Origin: Streptomyces sp. NBC_00247
GTDB lineage: Bacteria; Actinomycetota; Actinomycetes; Streptomycetales; Streptomycetaceae
NCBI RefSeq assembly: GCF_036188265.1
Contig: NZ_CP108093.1
Location: 6,353,001 to 6,417,000, forward strand
Length of the DNA: 64,000 bases
Direction of reading: 5' to 3'
Part shown: positions 37,401 through 43,972 of the stretch, piece by piece
How positions within the stretch are numbered: the first letter of the stretch is position 1
How the letters are laid out: every line of letters begins with the position of its first letter
Position numbers and translations under genes: made by a program
Notes under the pieces: model-generated
The model's database searches: none
Seen by the model: only the letters and a program-made list of their open reading frames with translations
What the model was told of the DNA's origin: nothing

Positions 37401-40400
37401 CTGGCGGACTGGGACCTCTCCGAGGCCGACCTCGGCCGCGCGCTGGCCGTACCGGAAGCACAGGTGAGCCTGCGGGAAGGGGAGTTGTTCGTACCGCGGC
37501 TGATCAAGGCACCCACGACGGGCGACGCCGTGTCCGCCCTGAACCCCGAGGGCACCGTGCTCATCACGGGCGCCACCGGCACCCTGGGTCAGCTGTTCGC
37601 CCGCCACCTCGTCGCCGAACACGGCGTACGGCACCTGCTGCTGGCGAGCCGCCGCGGCCGGGACGCCGCTGGCATGCTGGAGCTGGAGGCCGAACTCGCC
37701 GCGCACGGGGCCGATGCGGCCATGGTCGTCTGTGACACGGCCGATCGCTCCGCGGTCGCCGCGATGCTGGAGGCGATCCCGGCGGAGCGCCCGCTCACCG
37801 CGGTGCTGCACACCGCCGGCGTTCTCGACGACGGCACGCTTCAGGCCCTCACGGCCGAGCAGCTGGACACCGTACTGCGTCCCAAGGTCGATGCCGCCCG
37901 GCACCTGCACGAGCTCACGGCGGACCTGGAACTGGACGCGTTCGTACTGTTCTCCTCGCTGGCCGGTACGGTCGGCGCCGCAGGACAGGCCAACTACGCG
38001 GCGGCCAACACCTATCTGGACGCGCTCGCGGTTCACCGCCAGGCCACGGGCCTGCCGGGCACCTCCCTCGCCTGGGGCCTGTGGGCCGAGGGCAGCGGCA
38101 TGACCGGTCACCTGAACGACGCCGACCTCGCCCGCATGTCCCGGAGCGGTATCGCCCCCATCGGCAGCGAACAGGGGCTGGCGTTGTTTGACGCGGCCCT
38201 CGCGACCCGTCGGCCGGCGCTCGTCCCGGCGCTGCTCGACTACACCGGACTGCGCGCGCAGAGCGAGGACGGCGTGCTGCCCGAGCTGTTCCACGGCCTG
38301 GTGCGCCCGGCGCGGCGCGCCGCCGTCGGCGAGCATGCGGGTGGCAACTCGCTCCAGGAACGCCTGGGGGCCCTGACACCACAGGACCAGGAGCGTGCAC
38401 TGCTCGAACTGGTCCGTGGCGTGGTGGCCTCCGTGCTGGGGCACACCGACGCCGACCAGGTCGCGCCCGACCGTGCCTTCAGCGAGCTGGGCTTCGACTC
38501 GCTCAAAGCGGTGGAACTGCGCAACCGGCTGAACGCGGCAGCAGGCCTGAAACTGCCCGCGACGCTGGTCTTCGACTACCCGAACACGGTCGATCTGGCC
38601 GGCTACCTGCGGACCGAACTGCTCGGTTCCGCCGCCGCGGCGGTCGCCGCCGAACCGGTCGTCGGTGCCTCGGACGAGCCGATCGCGATCGTGGCGATGG
38701 CCTGCCGTTACCCGGGCGAGGTCGGCTCCCCGGAGGAGCTGTGGTCACTGCTGTCCGACGAGCGAGACGCCATCGGCCCGTTCCCGAACGACCGCGGCTG
38801 GGACCTGGACGGTCTGTACGACGCGGACCCCGACCACGTCGGCACCTCCTACACGCGGCACGGCGGATTCCTCTACGGAGCACCGCAGTTCGACCCCGAT
38901 CTCTTCGGGGTGAGCGCCAGAGAGGCTACCGCCATCGACCCGCAGCAGCGCCTGCTGCTGGAGATCTGCTGGGAGGCCTTCGAGCGGGCGGGCATGGACC
39001 CGACCTCGCTCAAGGGCAGCCAGACCGGTGTGTTCGCCGGTGTCATGGCGAACGACTACGCGGCACGCCTCAAGAACGCCCCGGAGACCCTGGAGGGCTA
39101 CCTGTCGGTCGGCAGCACGGTCAGTGCCGCCTCCGGCCGGGTCGCCTACACCTTCGGCCTGCAGGGCCCGGCGATCACCGTCGACACCGCGTGCTCCTCC
39201 TCGCTCGTCTCGATCCACCTGGCGGCGCAGGCGCTGCGCAATGGCGAGTGCGGGCTGGCCCTGGCCGGCGGTGTGACGGTACTCGCCGCACCGACCCTGT
39301 TCGTCGAGTTCAGCCGGCAGCGCGGACTGGCGCCGGACGGCCGGTGCAAGCCCTTCGCCGGGCAGGCGGACGGGGCGGCCTGGGCCGAGGGCGCCGGAAT
39401 CCTCTTGCTGGAGCGGCTCTCCGACGCACAGCGCAACGGCCACCGGATCCTGGGCGTGATCCGCGGAACCGCCGTCAACCAGGACGGTGCGAGCAACGGC
39501 CTGACCGCCCCCAACGGTCCGTCCCAGGAGCGGGTGATCCGCCAGGCCCTGACCAACGCGGGTCTGACCACCGCGGACGTGGACGCGCTGGAGGCCCACG
39601 GCACCGGCACCACGCTCGGCGATCCGATCGAGGCCCAGGCGGTTCTCGCCACCTACGGTCAGGAGCGTTTGTCGCCCCTTCTCATGGGTTCGCTGAAGTC
39701 CAACATCGGGCACTCCCAGGCCGCCGCCGGTGTGGCCGGCGTCATCAAGATGGTCATGGCGATGCAGCACGGGGTGCTTCCCAAGAGTCTTCACATCGAC
39801 GAGCCCAGCACCCACGTGGACTGGTCCGCAGGCCAGGTGGAACTGCTCACCGAGTCGGTGCCATGGCCCGAGGCCGAGCGGCCGCGCCGGGCGGGAGTGT
39901 CCTCTTTCGGCATCAGTGGTACCAACGCCCACGTCATCGTGGAGCAGCCGCCGTCCGAGGGCGCGCTCCCGGCGGCCGAGCCGATACCGGTCGTGCCGTT
40001 GGTGCTGTCCGCGCACAACGACGCGGCCCTGCTGGCGCAGGCCGACCAGGTGGGCGCGATCCTTGCCGACACCGGGCAGCCGGACCTGGCCTCGACGGGC
40101 CGGGCCCTGGCCGTCGGGCGCGCCGGACTGCCGCACCGCGCCGTGGTGGTGGCCTCCACCACCACGGAGGCGGTCGACGGGCTCGCGGCACTGACCGTGC
40201 GGGGCACACCTGTGGACGGCCGCACGGCCTTCCTCTTCACCGGTCAGGGCAGCCAGCGGCTGGGCATGGGCCGGGAGCTGTACACCACATACCCCGCCTA
40301 CGCCGAGGCACTGGACGCCGTGTGCGAAGAGCTCGACCGGTGGCTGGAGACGCCGTTGATCGAGGTCCTCTTCGGTGAGGACCCCGCGCCGCTCGACCGG

Positions 40401-43400
40401 ACCGGCTACACGCAGGCCGCCCTGTTCGCCACGGAAGTCGCGCTCTACCGGCTCCTCGAAGGCTGGGGAGTGAGGCCGGACTTCCTTGCGGGTCACTCCA
40501 TCGGCGAACTGGCCGCCGCGCATGTCGCCGGCGTCCTCTCGCTGGCGGACGCGGCGCGGCTCGTCGCCGCCCGCGGCCGGCTGATGCAGGCGCTGCCCGG
40601 CGGCGGCGCGATGCTCGCCGTACAGGCCGGGGAACACGAACTGCTTCCGCTGCTCGCCGGACGCGAGGACCTGCTCGGCATCGCCGCGGTCAACGGCCCG
40701 GCCTCCGTGGTGCTCTCGGGCGACGCGGAAGCCGTCGACGCCATCGGAGCCGAACTGGCGGCCCAGGGGCGCAAGACCAAGCGGTTGCGTGTCAGCCACG
40801 CCTTCCACTCACCGCACATGGACGCGATGCTGGAAGCATTCCAGGCGGTCGCGAAGGGGCTCAGGTTCTCCGCACCCAGAATCCCGATCGTCTCCACCCT
40901 GACCGGGCAGCAGGTCGGCGCCGAGGAACTGACCACGCCCGAGTACTGGGTCCGGCACGTGCGCCGGCCCGTGCGCTTCCTGGACGCGGCACGCGCCCTG
41001 CACGCCGCAGGCGTACGAACCTTCCTGGAGCTCGGCCCGGACGGCGTACTCAGCGCGATGGCGCAGGACTTCCTCGACGAGGGATCGCTCCTGGTACCGG
41101 TGCTGCGTGGCGGGCGCCCCGAAGCGCACACGGCCGTCACGGCCCTGGCCCACGCCCACGTCCGAGGGGTGGCGGTGGACTGGCGCGCACTGTTCGGCGC
41201 CGGACCGGCCGCGGACCTGCCGACCTACCCGTTCCAGCGCCGGCGCTACTGGCTCGCGGAGGGGCCCGGCGGCGGTGACGTGACCTCGGCCGGTCTGGAC
41301 TCCGCACGGCACCCGTTGCTCGGAGCCGCGGTACCGCTCGCCGACTCCGACGGCGTCCTGTTCACCGGCCGGATCTCGGCCCGCAGCCACCCGTGGTTCG
41401 CGGACCACACCGTCGCCGGCACCCTGATGGTCCCGGGCACCGCCCTGGTGGAGGTCACCCTGCACGCGGGCGCCGCACTCGGCTGCCGGCGCTTGGAGGA
41501 ACTCACCCTCCAGGCACCCCTGGTACTTCCCGACGAGGGCGCGCTTCAGCTCCAGATCACCGTCGGCGGCCCCGACGGAGACGGCCGCAGGCCCGTCGCC
41601 GTCCACTCGCGCGGGGACCGGGACGGCGACGTCTGGAACCGGCACGCCGTCGGAACCGTCGTCGCAGCCCCCGGCGTCGGCCCCGACCTGGACCCCGACC
41701 TCGCATCCTGGCCTCCGGCCGGCGCCGAACCGCAGCCCGTCGAGGACCTCTACGATCGCCTCGCCGGCCAAGGCTACGGCTACGGCCCCGCCTTCCAGGG
41801 ACTCCAGGCGGCATGGCGGTCGGGCGACGACCTCTACGCCGAGGTACGGCTGCCCGTCGACCCCGCCGGATTCGGCCTGCACCCGGCCCTGTTCGACGCC
41901 TCGCTGCACGCGCTGCTCCTGGAGGAGACGGCCGGACTCCGGCTGCCCTTCTCCTTCGGCGGCGTCCAGCTGACCGGTTCCCGGTCCGACGCCCTGCGCG
42001 TGAAGCTGTCGGCGGGCCCGGACGGGACCGTCGCCGTCACCATCGCCGACGACACGGGCGCACCGGTCGCCACCGTCGCCTCGCTCGCACTGCGGGCACT
42101 GCCGGCGGGCACCGCGCTGAGCCGCCCCGGCGACCAGCACTTGTACGGGGTGGAGCGGGCCCGTGTGGAATGCCCCACCGGGGGCGGGACGACACTCGTG
42201 GTCCTCGGCTCGACCGACCTCGGACTCCCCGCGGAGCACTATGCCGGCCTCGCCGAGTTCGTGGCCGCGACGGCGGACGGCGCGGCCGCACCCGACGTGG
42301 TCGTACTTCCGGTACGCCAGGCTCCTCCGCAGGAGGCCGGCCAGGTCACGCGGGAGGTGCTCGCCGTACTGCGGGAGTGGCTCGCCGGCGACGCGGCGGC
42401 AGGAGCGCGGCTCGCCGTGGTCAGCACCGGAGAACTGGCGCACAGTGCCTTGTCCGGGTTGATGCGGGTCGCCGAGTCGGAACACCCGGGACGCTTCCAG
42501 CACGTGATCACGGCCGGCCTGCCGGCCGATCGCGAGCTGCTGGCCGCGGCCATGGCCGACCCCCGACCGCAGCTCGAACTGTACGAGGGACAGGCCTACG
42601 TGACCCGGCTCACGAAGGTTCGGCACCCTGACCGGACCCCCGACGCCGGGGCCGCGTTCGACCCGGAGCACACGGTACTGATCACCGGTGGCACGGGCGC
42701 ACTGGGAGCCCAGGTCGCCCGGCACCTGGTCACGGCGCGCGGCGCCCGCCGCCTGCTGCTCACCAGCCGGCGAGGCGGGGCGCAGGACCTGGCCGCCGAA
42801 CTGACGGCGCTCGGCGCGGACGTACGGGTCGAGGCATGCGACGCGGCCGACCGCGAAGCGCTGGCCGCACTGCTCGCCACGATCCCGGACGAGCACCCGC
42901 TCACCGCGGTCGTGCACGCGGCCGGAGTGGTCGAGGACTCCACGCTGGAGGCCATGAGCCCCGAGAGCCTCTCGCGGGTCCTGCGGCCGAAGGTGGAGGC
43001 CGCCTGGAACCTGCACGAGCTGACCGCCGGACTGGAGCTGACGGACTTCGTCCTCTTCTCCTCCGTCGCCGGCTTGGTGGGCAACGCCGGACAGGCCAAC
43101 TACGCCGCCGGCAACACCTTCCTGGACGCACTGGCCGAACACCGCCGTACCGACGGCCTGCCCGCCGTGTCCCTCGCCTGGGGCATGTGGCAGGACGGCA
43201 TGGCCAACGACCTCGACCAGGCCGACCGCGCCAGGCTCGCACGCAACGGGATCCTCCCGCTGCCGACCGGCCATGCCCTCGCGGCCCTCGACACGGCCCT
43301 GGCCGGAGGCGGGACACCACAAGCCGGCAGCGCGGCCGGCACCCGACCGGTGCTCGTGCCCGTGGCACTCGACCTCGCGGCGCTGCGCAGCCTCGGGGAC

Positions 43401-43970
43401 GCACTGCCCGAGCTGTACCGGGGTCTGGTGCGCACCGAGCGCCAAGCCGTCCGGAGGACCTCCGCTCCCGCGGAGATCCCGCTGGCACAGCGGCTCACGG
43501 GGCTGGATGCGGCGGACCAGCAACTGCTCCTGCTCGACTTCGTCAGGGAACAGGTCGGCGTCGTCCTGGCGCACCCGTCCCCGCGGGCGATCGACGTCCA
43601 GCGCGGACTGCTGGACCTGGGCTTCGACTCGCTCACCGCCGTCGAACTCCGCAACAGGCTGAACAGCGCCACCGGACTGCGGTTGCCCAGCACGCTCGTC
43701 TTCGACCACCCGACCACGCAGGCCGTCGCCACATACCTGCGGGGCGAACTGGTCGGCGAAGCGGCAGACCCGATCCAGGCAGCACTGGACGCACTGGAGG
43801 CCGCTCTCTCCGCCGCCGCCCAGTCGGACGGCTCCGGACCGGCAGGAACGTACGCCGCGCGACTGCGCGGCCTGCTGCGGACGGTGGACGGCGCTCCCGA
43901 CGGCGCCGATATCGGCCTGGCAACCGACGACGAACTCTTCGCAGCACTTGACAACGAACTCGGCAGGTAG
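25425..43970 (+). CDS. Type I modular PKS 1: KSQ loading module and modules 1-3
   Basis: 6181-aa modular polyketide synthase that starts the chain. Domain order: KSQ-AT-ACP / KS-AT-DH-KR-ACP / KS-AT-DH-KR-ACP / KS-AT-DH-KR-ACP, then a C-terminal docking region (about 6110-6181). AT signatures predict malonyl for loading, module 1 and module 3 (HAFH) and methylmalonyl for module 2 (GHSQGE, YASH). All extension KS have DTACSSS, all DH have HxxxGxxxxP, and all KR are of the D-hydroxyl (B) type by LDD or VED. Predicted product on ACP3: an acetate-started conjugated triene acyl chain with one methyl branch. ATG 25425 lies 16 bases after the hydrolase stop. Two bases separate its stop from the next PKS start. 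Confidence 0.95.
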   Translation: MGEFQAHTSIPAEAIAIVGMSCRLPHAENPAQLWHLLRDGRSAIGEPPAGRPELPSRPGGYLEDVSGFDAGFFGISPREASAMDPQQRLMLELAWEALEDARILPADLADSRTGVFVGVIADDYAALTHQHGIEGITRHTLTGLNRGVIANRISYTLGLHGPSAAVDTGQSSSLVAVHLAAESLRRGESSVAIAGGVNLNLVPDSTIGAERFGGLSPDGLSFTFDARANGYVRGEGGAFVVLKPLGAAIADGDPVYCVLHGSAMNNDGATEGLTVPSPAGQRDVLRQAYQRAEVSADQVQYVELHGTGTKLGDPIEGSALGAVLGEGRADGTELRVGSVKTNVGHLEGAAGIVGLLKAALCIRNRELVPSLNFETPNPDIPLDELGLSVQLSREPWPRPDQPLYAGVSSFGMGGTNCHVVLSDWSGTEPVAESAAVAEPVPGPVPWVVSGKTGVALSEQAGRLVSFLEERPEWDVAAVGRSLAVSRARFDHRAVVVGESGEELLGGLRALASGGPAVGVVSGRVARGGSVAFLFSGQGSQRVGMGRGLYAAEPVFAAVFDEVVGALDVHLDRSLAGVIEGEPELLGRTVFTQPALFAIEVALFRLLAHYGVEPDYLVGHSVGELAAAHVAGVLSLEDAARLVCARARLMEGVAEGGAMVALNAGEARVLGWLGGRPGVGVAGFNSPGSTVVSGDEAAVLEVLEVARAEGVKATRLRVSHAFHSAHLDVVLDELTEVARGLTHAVPRIPVVSNVTGELVEEFTAEYWAVQARSAVRFAQGVGTLAGLGVTAFVELGPDGTLAALAGECLAEAEGTVVVPLLRKDRDEKRSFLAALGSVHAHGVDVDWQRFLPGSALAELPTYAFQRQPYWLEGPAIEPARARPAAVPRNEPKRPAPRGDELELVRAHVAAVLGHGSARDVEIDTTFKDLGFDSLSSVELRNALNAATGLALPAGLLFNYPTPSTLAQHLGDQLLGLDQDDDTFEAVALDEPIAIVGMACRLPGGIASPEDLWRLVSSGVDAIDGFPTNRGWDLDALFDPDPDRAGTSSVAKGGFLHDADTFDAQFFGISPREAAAMEPQQRLLLETAWEAFERAGIDPAALRGTRTGVYVGAVAQEYGPRLHEPSGGYDGYLLTGNTASVASGRLAYTFGLEGPAVTVDTACSSSLVALHLAAQSLRQGESSVTIAGGVSVMATPGMFVEFSRQRGLSPDGRCKAFSAAADGTGWAEGVGLLVLERLSDARRNGHEVLAVIRGSAVNQDGASNGLTAPNGPSQERVIRSALANARLSASEVDVVEAHGTGTRLGDPIEAQALIATYGQDREEPLRLGSLKSNIGHTQAAAGVAGVIKMVMAMRNGVLPATLHVDEPTSEVDWSAGAVELLTRAEEWPVLDRPRRAGISSFGISGTNAHLIVEQVREAEAPVEELPVPGPVPWVVSGKTGVALSEQAGRLVSFLGERPEWDVAAVGRSLAVSRARFDHRAVVVGESREELLDGLRALVPGEAARGGSVAFLFSGQGSQRVGMGRGLYAAEPVFAAVFDEVVGALDVHLDRSLAGVIEGEPELLGRTVFTQPALFAIEVALFRLLAHYGVEPDYLVGHSVGELAAAHVAGVLSLEDAARLVCARARLMEGVAEGGAMVALNAGEARVLGWLGGRPGVGVAGFNSPGSTVVSGDEAAVLEVLEVARAEGVKATRLRVSHAFHSAHLDVVLDELTEVARGLTHAVPRIPVVSNVTGELVEEFTAEYWAVQARSAVRFAQGVGTLAGLGVTAFVELGPDGTLAALAGECLAEAEGTVVVPLLRKDRDEKRSFLAALGSVHAHGVDVDWQRFLPGSALAELPTYAFQRERFWLDAPRSGDAAGLGLTAVDHPLLAAVITEPEGDAVQFSASVSLSTHSWLADHAIGGTVLVPGTVFLELAGHAADQLGYATVEELTLQAPLALSEKTGAQLRLTVDQADARGDRQFTVYSRTGDEQWTAHAAGVLTSSVPSPGVSLDQWPPADGTPIPLDGVYDRLDELGYGYGPAFRGLRAAWRAGDELFAEVSLPDQLHNEAARFGVHPALLDAVLHPLVLEAAAAAQDDSVIRLPFSFSGFALHAVGATVLRVRWTRTGQDTARLALADGSGAPVAAIEAVALRPIARDQLVVAGPAVESLYRVAWEAVPTAGPVADQRWVRLGEAPHADLAALSAAIDAGFDVPEFVVIGEQELVAGATGDLLARTHATAARGLEAVQEWLAAPQFAESRLVVVVPDGALHTAPLAGLIRTAQTEQRDRLVLAALDEGGLELLPAVLASGEPEVAVRGGGLFVPRLARAAGAAADVVEGLDPEGTVLVTGALGTLGRLVARRLVTHHGARHLLLVSRRGGETPGAEEFVAELAELGARASVAACDVSDFDALAGLLDEVAVERPLTAVVHTAGVLDDATVASLSAGHLERVMRPKVDAAWNLHRLTESLGLASFVMFSSIAGLMGNAGQANYAAANTFLDALAQHRRAQGLPATSLAWSLWDSADGMAGTLADADVARWKRSGIVPLTPELGLELFDVALASAEPLLVPAELDRGALRTRAEENALPELFTGLVRVRRRQAAGAARGADSSWVQRLLLLGAQERAQAVLQTVLETVGLVLGHGANADIDPTRPFKDTGFDSLTGVELRNRLNLVTGLRLPTTLVFDHPSPRAVADFLLHRLDATATAVVPSVVAHAPGLDEPIAVVGMGCRYPGGVASPEDLWQLVAEGRDAIGEFPGDRGWDVEGLFDPDPEKIGKSYTRRGGFLYDAAEFDAEFFGLSPREATATDPQQRVLLEVAWEALERAGIDPASLRGSSTGVYAGVMYNDYGLRLGSAPEGYEGHLLTGTIASVLSGRVAYTFGLEGPAVTLDTACSSSLVAVHLAAQALRQGECSMALAGGVTVMSTPNTFVEFSRQRGLSPDGTCKSFAASADGTGWSEGAGVLVLERLSDARRLGHDVLGVIRGSAVNQDGASNGLTAPNGPSQERVIRQALANARLAPHEVDAVEAHGTGTRLGDPIEANALLATYGQDRDEPLRLGSIKSNIGHTQAAAGVAGIIKMLMAMRKGELAATLHVDEPTPHVDWSTGAVELVTERRAWPEVTRPRRAAVSSFGISGTNAHVVLEQGPAAARSDEPVVDGLPLVVSAKSEAALAARAGQVRELLASEAVDPARVASALATRVPHLAFRAAVSGAGREEVLAGLEALASGGSAANLVQGAVSGSGKTVFVFPGQGSQWQGMALELFDSSAVFADRLVECERALAPFTHWSLMDVLRGVEGAPGFDRVDVVQPALWAVMVSLAALWRSVGIEPDAVIGHSQGEIAAAAVSGALSLDDAAKVVALRSRAIVKLAGTGGMVSVALPAGEVRDLITRWDGAIDIAAHNGPRSVVVAGEVTALEEMVAYCKANKMRAKRIPVDYASHSARVESLRDELLDALSSLTPRAVKVPFLSTVTGQPLDGTELDGSYWFRNLRQTVQLQEAVGTLLEQGHRVFIEASAHPVLTIALQETIDDGSYDSAVTVPSLHRGEGGLDDFLASAAQAHVSGAPLDWAAVSVGPGAVVDLPTYPFQRRRYWLEGTALAGDAGGLGMAAERHPLIGAALWMADEDKLVLSGRIALNAQPWLADHAVAGTVLLPGTAFVDLAIRAGDHTGLDQLDELTLQAPLVLAGRAGVQLQVVVDAPDEEGRRALAVHSRPEPGSDDAPVHQWTLHATGVLGHAEGPATPPADTDWPPAGAEPVDLTAAYDTLAERGFQYGPTFRGLRALWRAGQEMFAEVALPKDVPLGEFGIHPALLDAALHPLALAEDGRLVLPFAWTGVRLHAVDASVLRVRITPEGPGTALSLADASGAPIASVQTLSLRAVDPAQLAGPVTPRPPLLQVEWTTAPQAGPVQDWAVLDAAGHGLPAPLGSYSDLAGIVGTPPLVVVPFPGEDGPGAVAHRALRLAQAWLTEERFADSRLVFVTRDATTARTEAGLGSAPVWGLVRTAMAENPDRFGLLDLADWDLSEADLGRALAVPEAQVSLREGELFVPRLIKAPTTGDAVSALNPEGTVLITGATGTLGQLFARHLVAEHGVRHLLLASRRGRDAAGMLELEAELAAHGADAAMVVCDTADRSAVAAMLEAIPAERPLTAVLHTAGVLDDGTLQALTAEQLDTVLRPKVDAARHLHELTADLELDAFVLFSSLAGTVGAAGQANYAAANTYLDALAVHRQATGLPGTSLAWGLWAEGSGMTGHLNDADLARMSRSGIAPIGSEQGLALFDAALATRRPALVPALLDYTGLRAQSEDGVLPELFHGLVRPARRAAVGEHAGGNSLQERLGALTPQDQERALLELVRGVVASVLGHTDADQVAPDRAFSELGFDSLKAVELRNRLNAAAGLKLPATLVFDYPNTVDLAGYLRTELLGSAAAAVAAEPVVGASDEPIAIVAMACRYPGEVGSPEELWSLLSDERDAIGPFPNDRGWDLDGLYDADPDHVGTSYTRHGGFLYGAPQFDPDLFGVSAREATAIDPQQRLLLEICWEAFERAGMDPTSLKGSQTGVFAGVMANDYAARLKNAPETLEGYLSVGSTVSAASGRVAYTFGLQGPAITVDTACSSSLVSIHLAAQALRNGECGLALAGGVTVLAAPTLFVEFSRQRGLAPDGRCKPFAGQADGAAWAEGAGILLLERLSDAQRNGHRILGVIRGTAVNQDGASNGLTAPNGPSQERVIRQALTNAGLTTADVDALEAHGTGTTLGDPIEAQAVLATYGQERLSPLLMGSLKSNIGHSQAAAGVAGVIKMVMAMQHGVLPKSLHIDEPSTHVDWSAGQVELLTESVPWPEAERPRRAGVSSFGISGTNAHVIVEQPPSEGALPAAEPIPVVPLVLSAHNDAALLAQADQVGAILADTGQPDLASTGRALAVGRAGLPHRAVVVASTTTEAVDGLAALTVRGTPVDGRTAFLFTGQGSQRLGMGRELYTTYPAYAEALDAVCEELDRWLETPLIEVLFGEDPAPLDRTGYTQAALFATEVALYRLLEGWGVRPDFLAGHSIGELAAAHVAGVLSLADAARLVAARGRLMQALPGGGAMLAVQAGEHELLPLLAGREDLLGIAAVNGPASVVLSGDAEAVDAIGAELAAQGRKTKRLRVSHAFHSPHMDAMLEAFQAVAKGLRFSAPRIPIVSTLTGQQVGAEELTTPEYWVRHVRRPVRFLDAARALHAAGVRTFLELGPDGVLSAMAQDFLDEGSLLVPVLRGGRPEAHTAVTALAHAHVRGVAVDWRALFGAGPAADLPTYPFQRRRYWLAEGPGGGDVTSAGLDSARHPLLGAAVPLADSDGVLFTGRISARSHPWFADHTVAGTLMVPGTALVEVTLHAGAALGCRRLEELTLQAPLVLPDEGALQLQITVGGPDGDGRRPVAVHSRGDRDGDVWNRHAVGTVVAAPGVGPDLDPDLASWPPAGAEPQPVEDLYDRLAGQGYGYGPAFQGLQAAWRSGDDLYAEVRLPVDPAGFGLHPALFDASLHALLLEETAGLRLPFSFGGVQLTGSRSDALRVKLSAGPDGTVAVTIADDTGAPVATVASLALRALPAGTALSRPGDQHLYGVERARVECPTGGGTTLVVLGSTDLGLPAEHYAGLAEFVAATADGAAAPDVVVLPVRQAPPQEAGQVTREVLAVLREWLAGDAAAGARLAVVSTGELAHSALSGLMRVAESEHPGRFQHVITAGLPADRELLAAAMADPRPQLELYEGQAYVTRLTKVRHPDRTPDAGAAFDPEHTVLITGGTGALGAQVARHLVTARGARRLLLTSRRGGAQDLAAELTALGADVRVEACDAADREALAALLATIPDEHPLTAVVHAAGVVEDSTLEAMSPESLSRVLRPKVEAAWNLHELTAGLELTDFVLFSSVAGLVGNAGQANYAAGNTFLDALAEHRRTDGLPAVSLAWGMWQDGMANDLDQADRARLARNGILPLPTGHALAALDTALAGGGTPQAGSAAGTRPVLVPVALDLAALRSLGDALPELYRGLVRTERQAVRRTSAPAEIPLAQRLTGLDAADQQLLLLDFVREQVGVVLAHPSPRAIDVQRGLLDLGFDSLTAVELRNRLNSATGLRLPSTLVFDHPTTQAVATYLRGELVGEAADPIQAALDALEAALSAAAQSDGSGPAGTYAARLRGLLRTVDGAPDGADIGLATDDELFAALDNELGR
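25461..28340 (+). other. PKS1 loading module: KSQ-AT(malonyl)-ACP
   Basis: KSQ 25461-26700: the active-site Cys is replaced by Gln170 (VDTGQSSS), so it decarboxylates malonyl-ACP to acetyl-ACP. AT 27012-27890 has GHSVGE (Ser620) and SHAFHS, malonyl type. ACP 28108-28340 has Ser932 in LGFDSLSS. Starter predicted: acetate. Confidence 0.92.
26742..28034 (+). repeat. Near-identical AT block, copy in loading module
   Basis: One of four near-identical tracts covering the KS-AT linker and malonyl AT. The other copies start at 29697, 45391 and 56990. Codons are T-rich (for example runs of TTT, GGT and GTT) in contrast to flanking DNA. This copy has the longer linker variant and a 3' flank shared with module 6. 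Confidence 0.85.
29697..31231 (+). repeat. Near-identical AT block, copy in module 1
   Basis: Second copy. It has the shorter KS-AT linker variant (shared with module 6) but a 3' extension into the DH domain shared with module 4, up to 31231. Confidence 0.85.
32244..32753 (+). repeat. Near-identical KR block, copy in module 1
   Basis: 510-base tract at the start of the KR region, nearly identical to 47930-48439 in module 4, with the same T-rich codon style. Confidence 0.8.
33516..35564 (+). repeat. Near-identical KS-AT block, copy in module 2
   Basis: About 2 kb covering KS and most of the methylmalonyl AT, nearly identical to 49187-51241 in module 5 except for a divergent patch at about 34370-34545. 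Confidence 0.85.
33516..38620 (+). other. PKS1 module 2: KS-AT(methylmalonyl)-DH-KR-ACP
   Basis: KS 33516-34790; AT 35085-35950 with GHSQGE and DYASHS (methylmalonyl); DH 36184-37010 with His3620 in LADHAVAGTVLLPG; KR 37553-38110 with LDD; ACP 38350-38620 with Ser4359. Predicted: methyl-bearing double bond. Confidence 0.92.
38676..43967 (+). other. PKS1 module 3: KS-AT(malonyl)-DH-KR-ACP plus C-terminal docking region
   Basis: KS 38676-39950; AT 40220-41120 with GHSIGE and SHAFHS (malonyl), not part of the duplicated AT set; DH 41308-42130 with His5328 in FADHTVAGTLMVPG; KR 42658-43210 with VED in place of LDD and YAAGN; ACP 43480-43750 with Ser6069. The docking tail ends in the acidic LATDDELFAALDNELGR. 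Confidence 0.92.
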
Positions 43971-43972
43971 AC

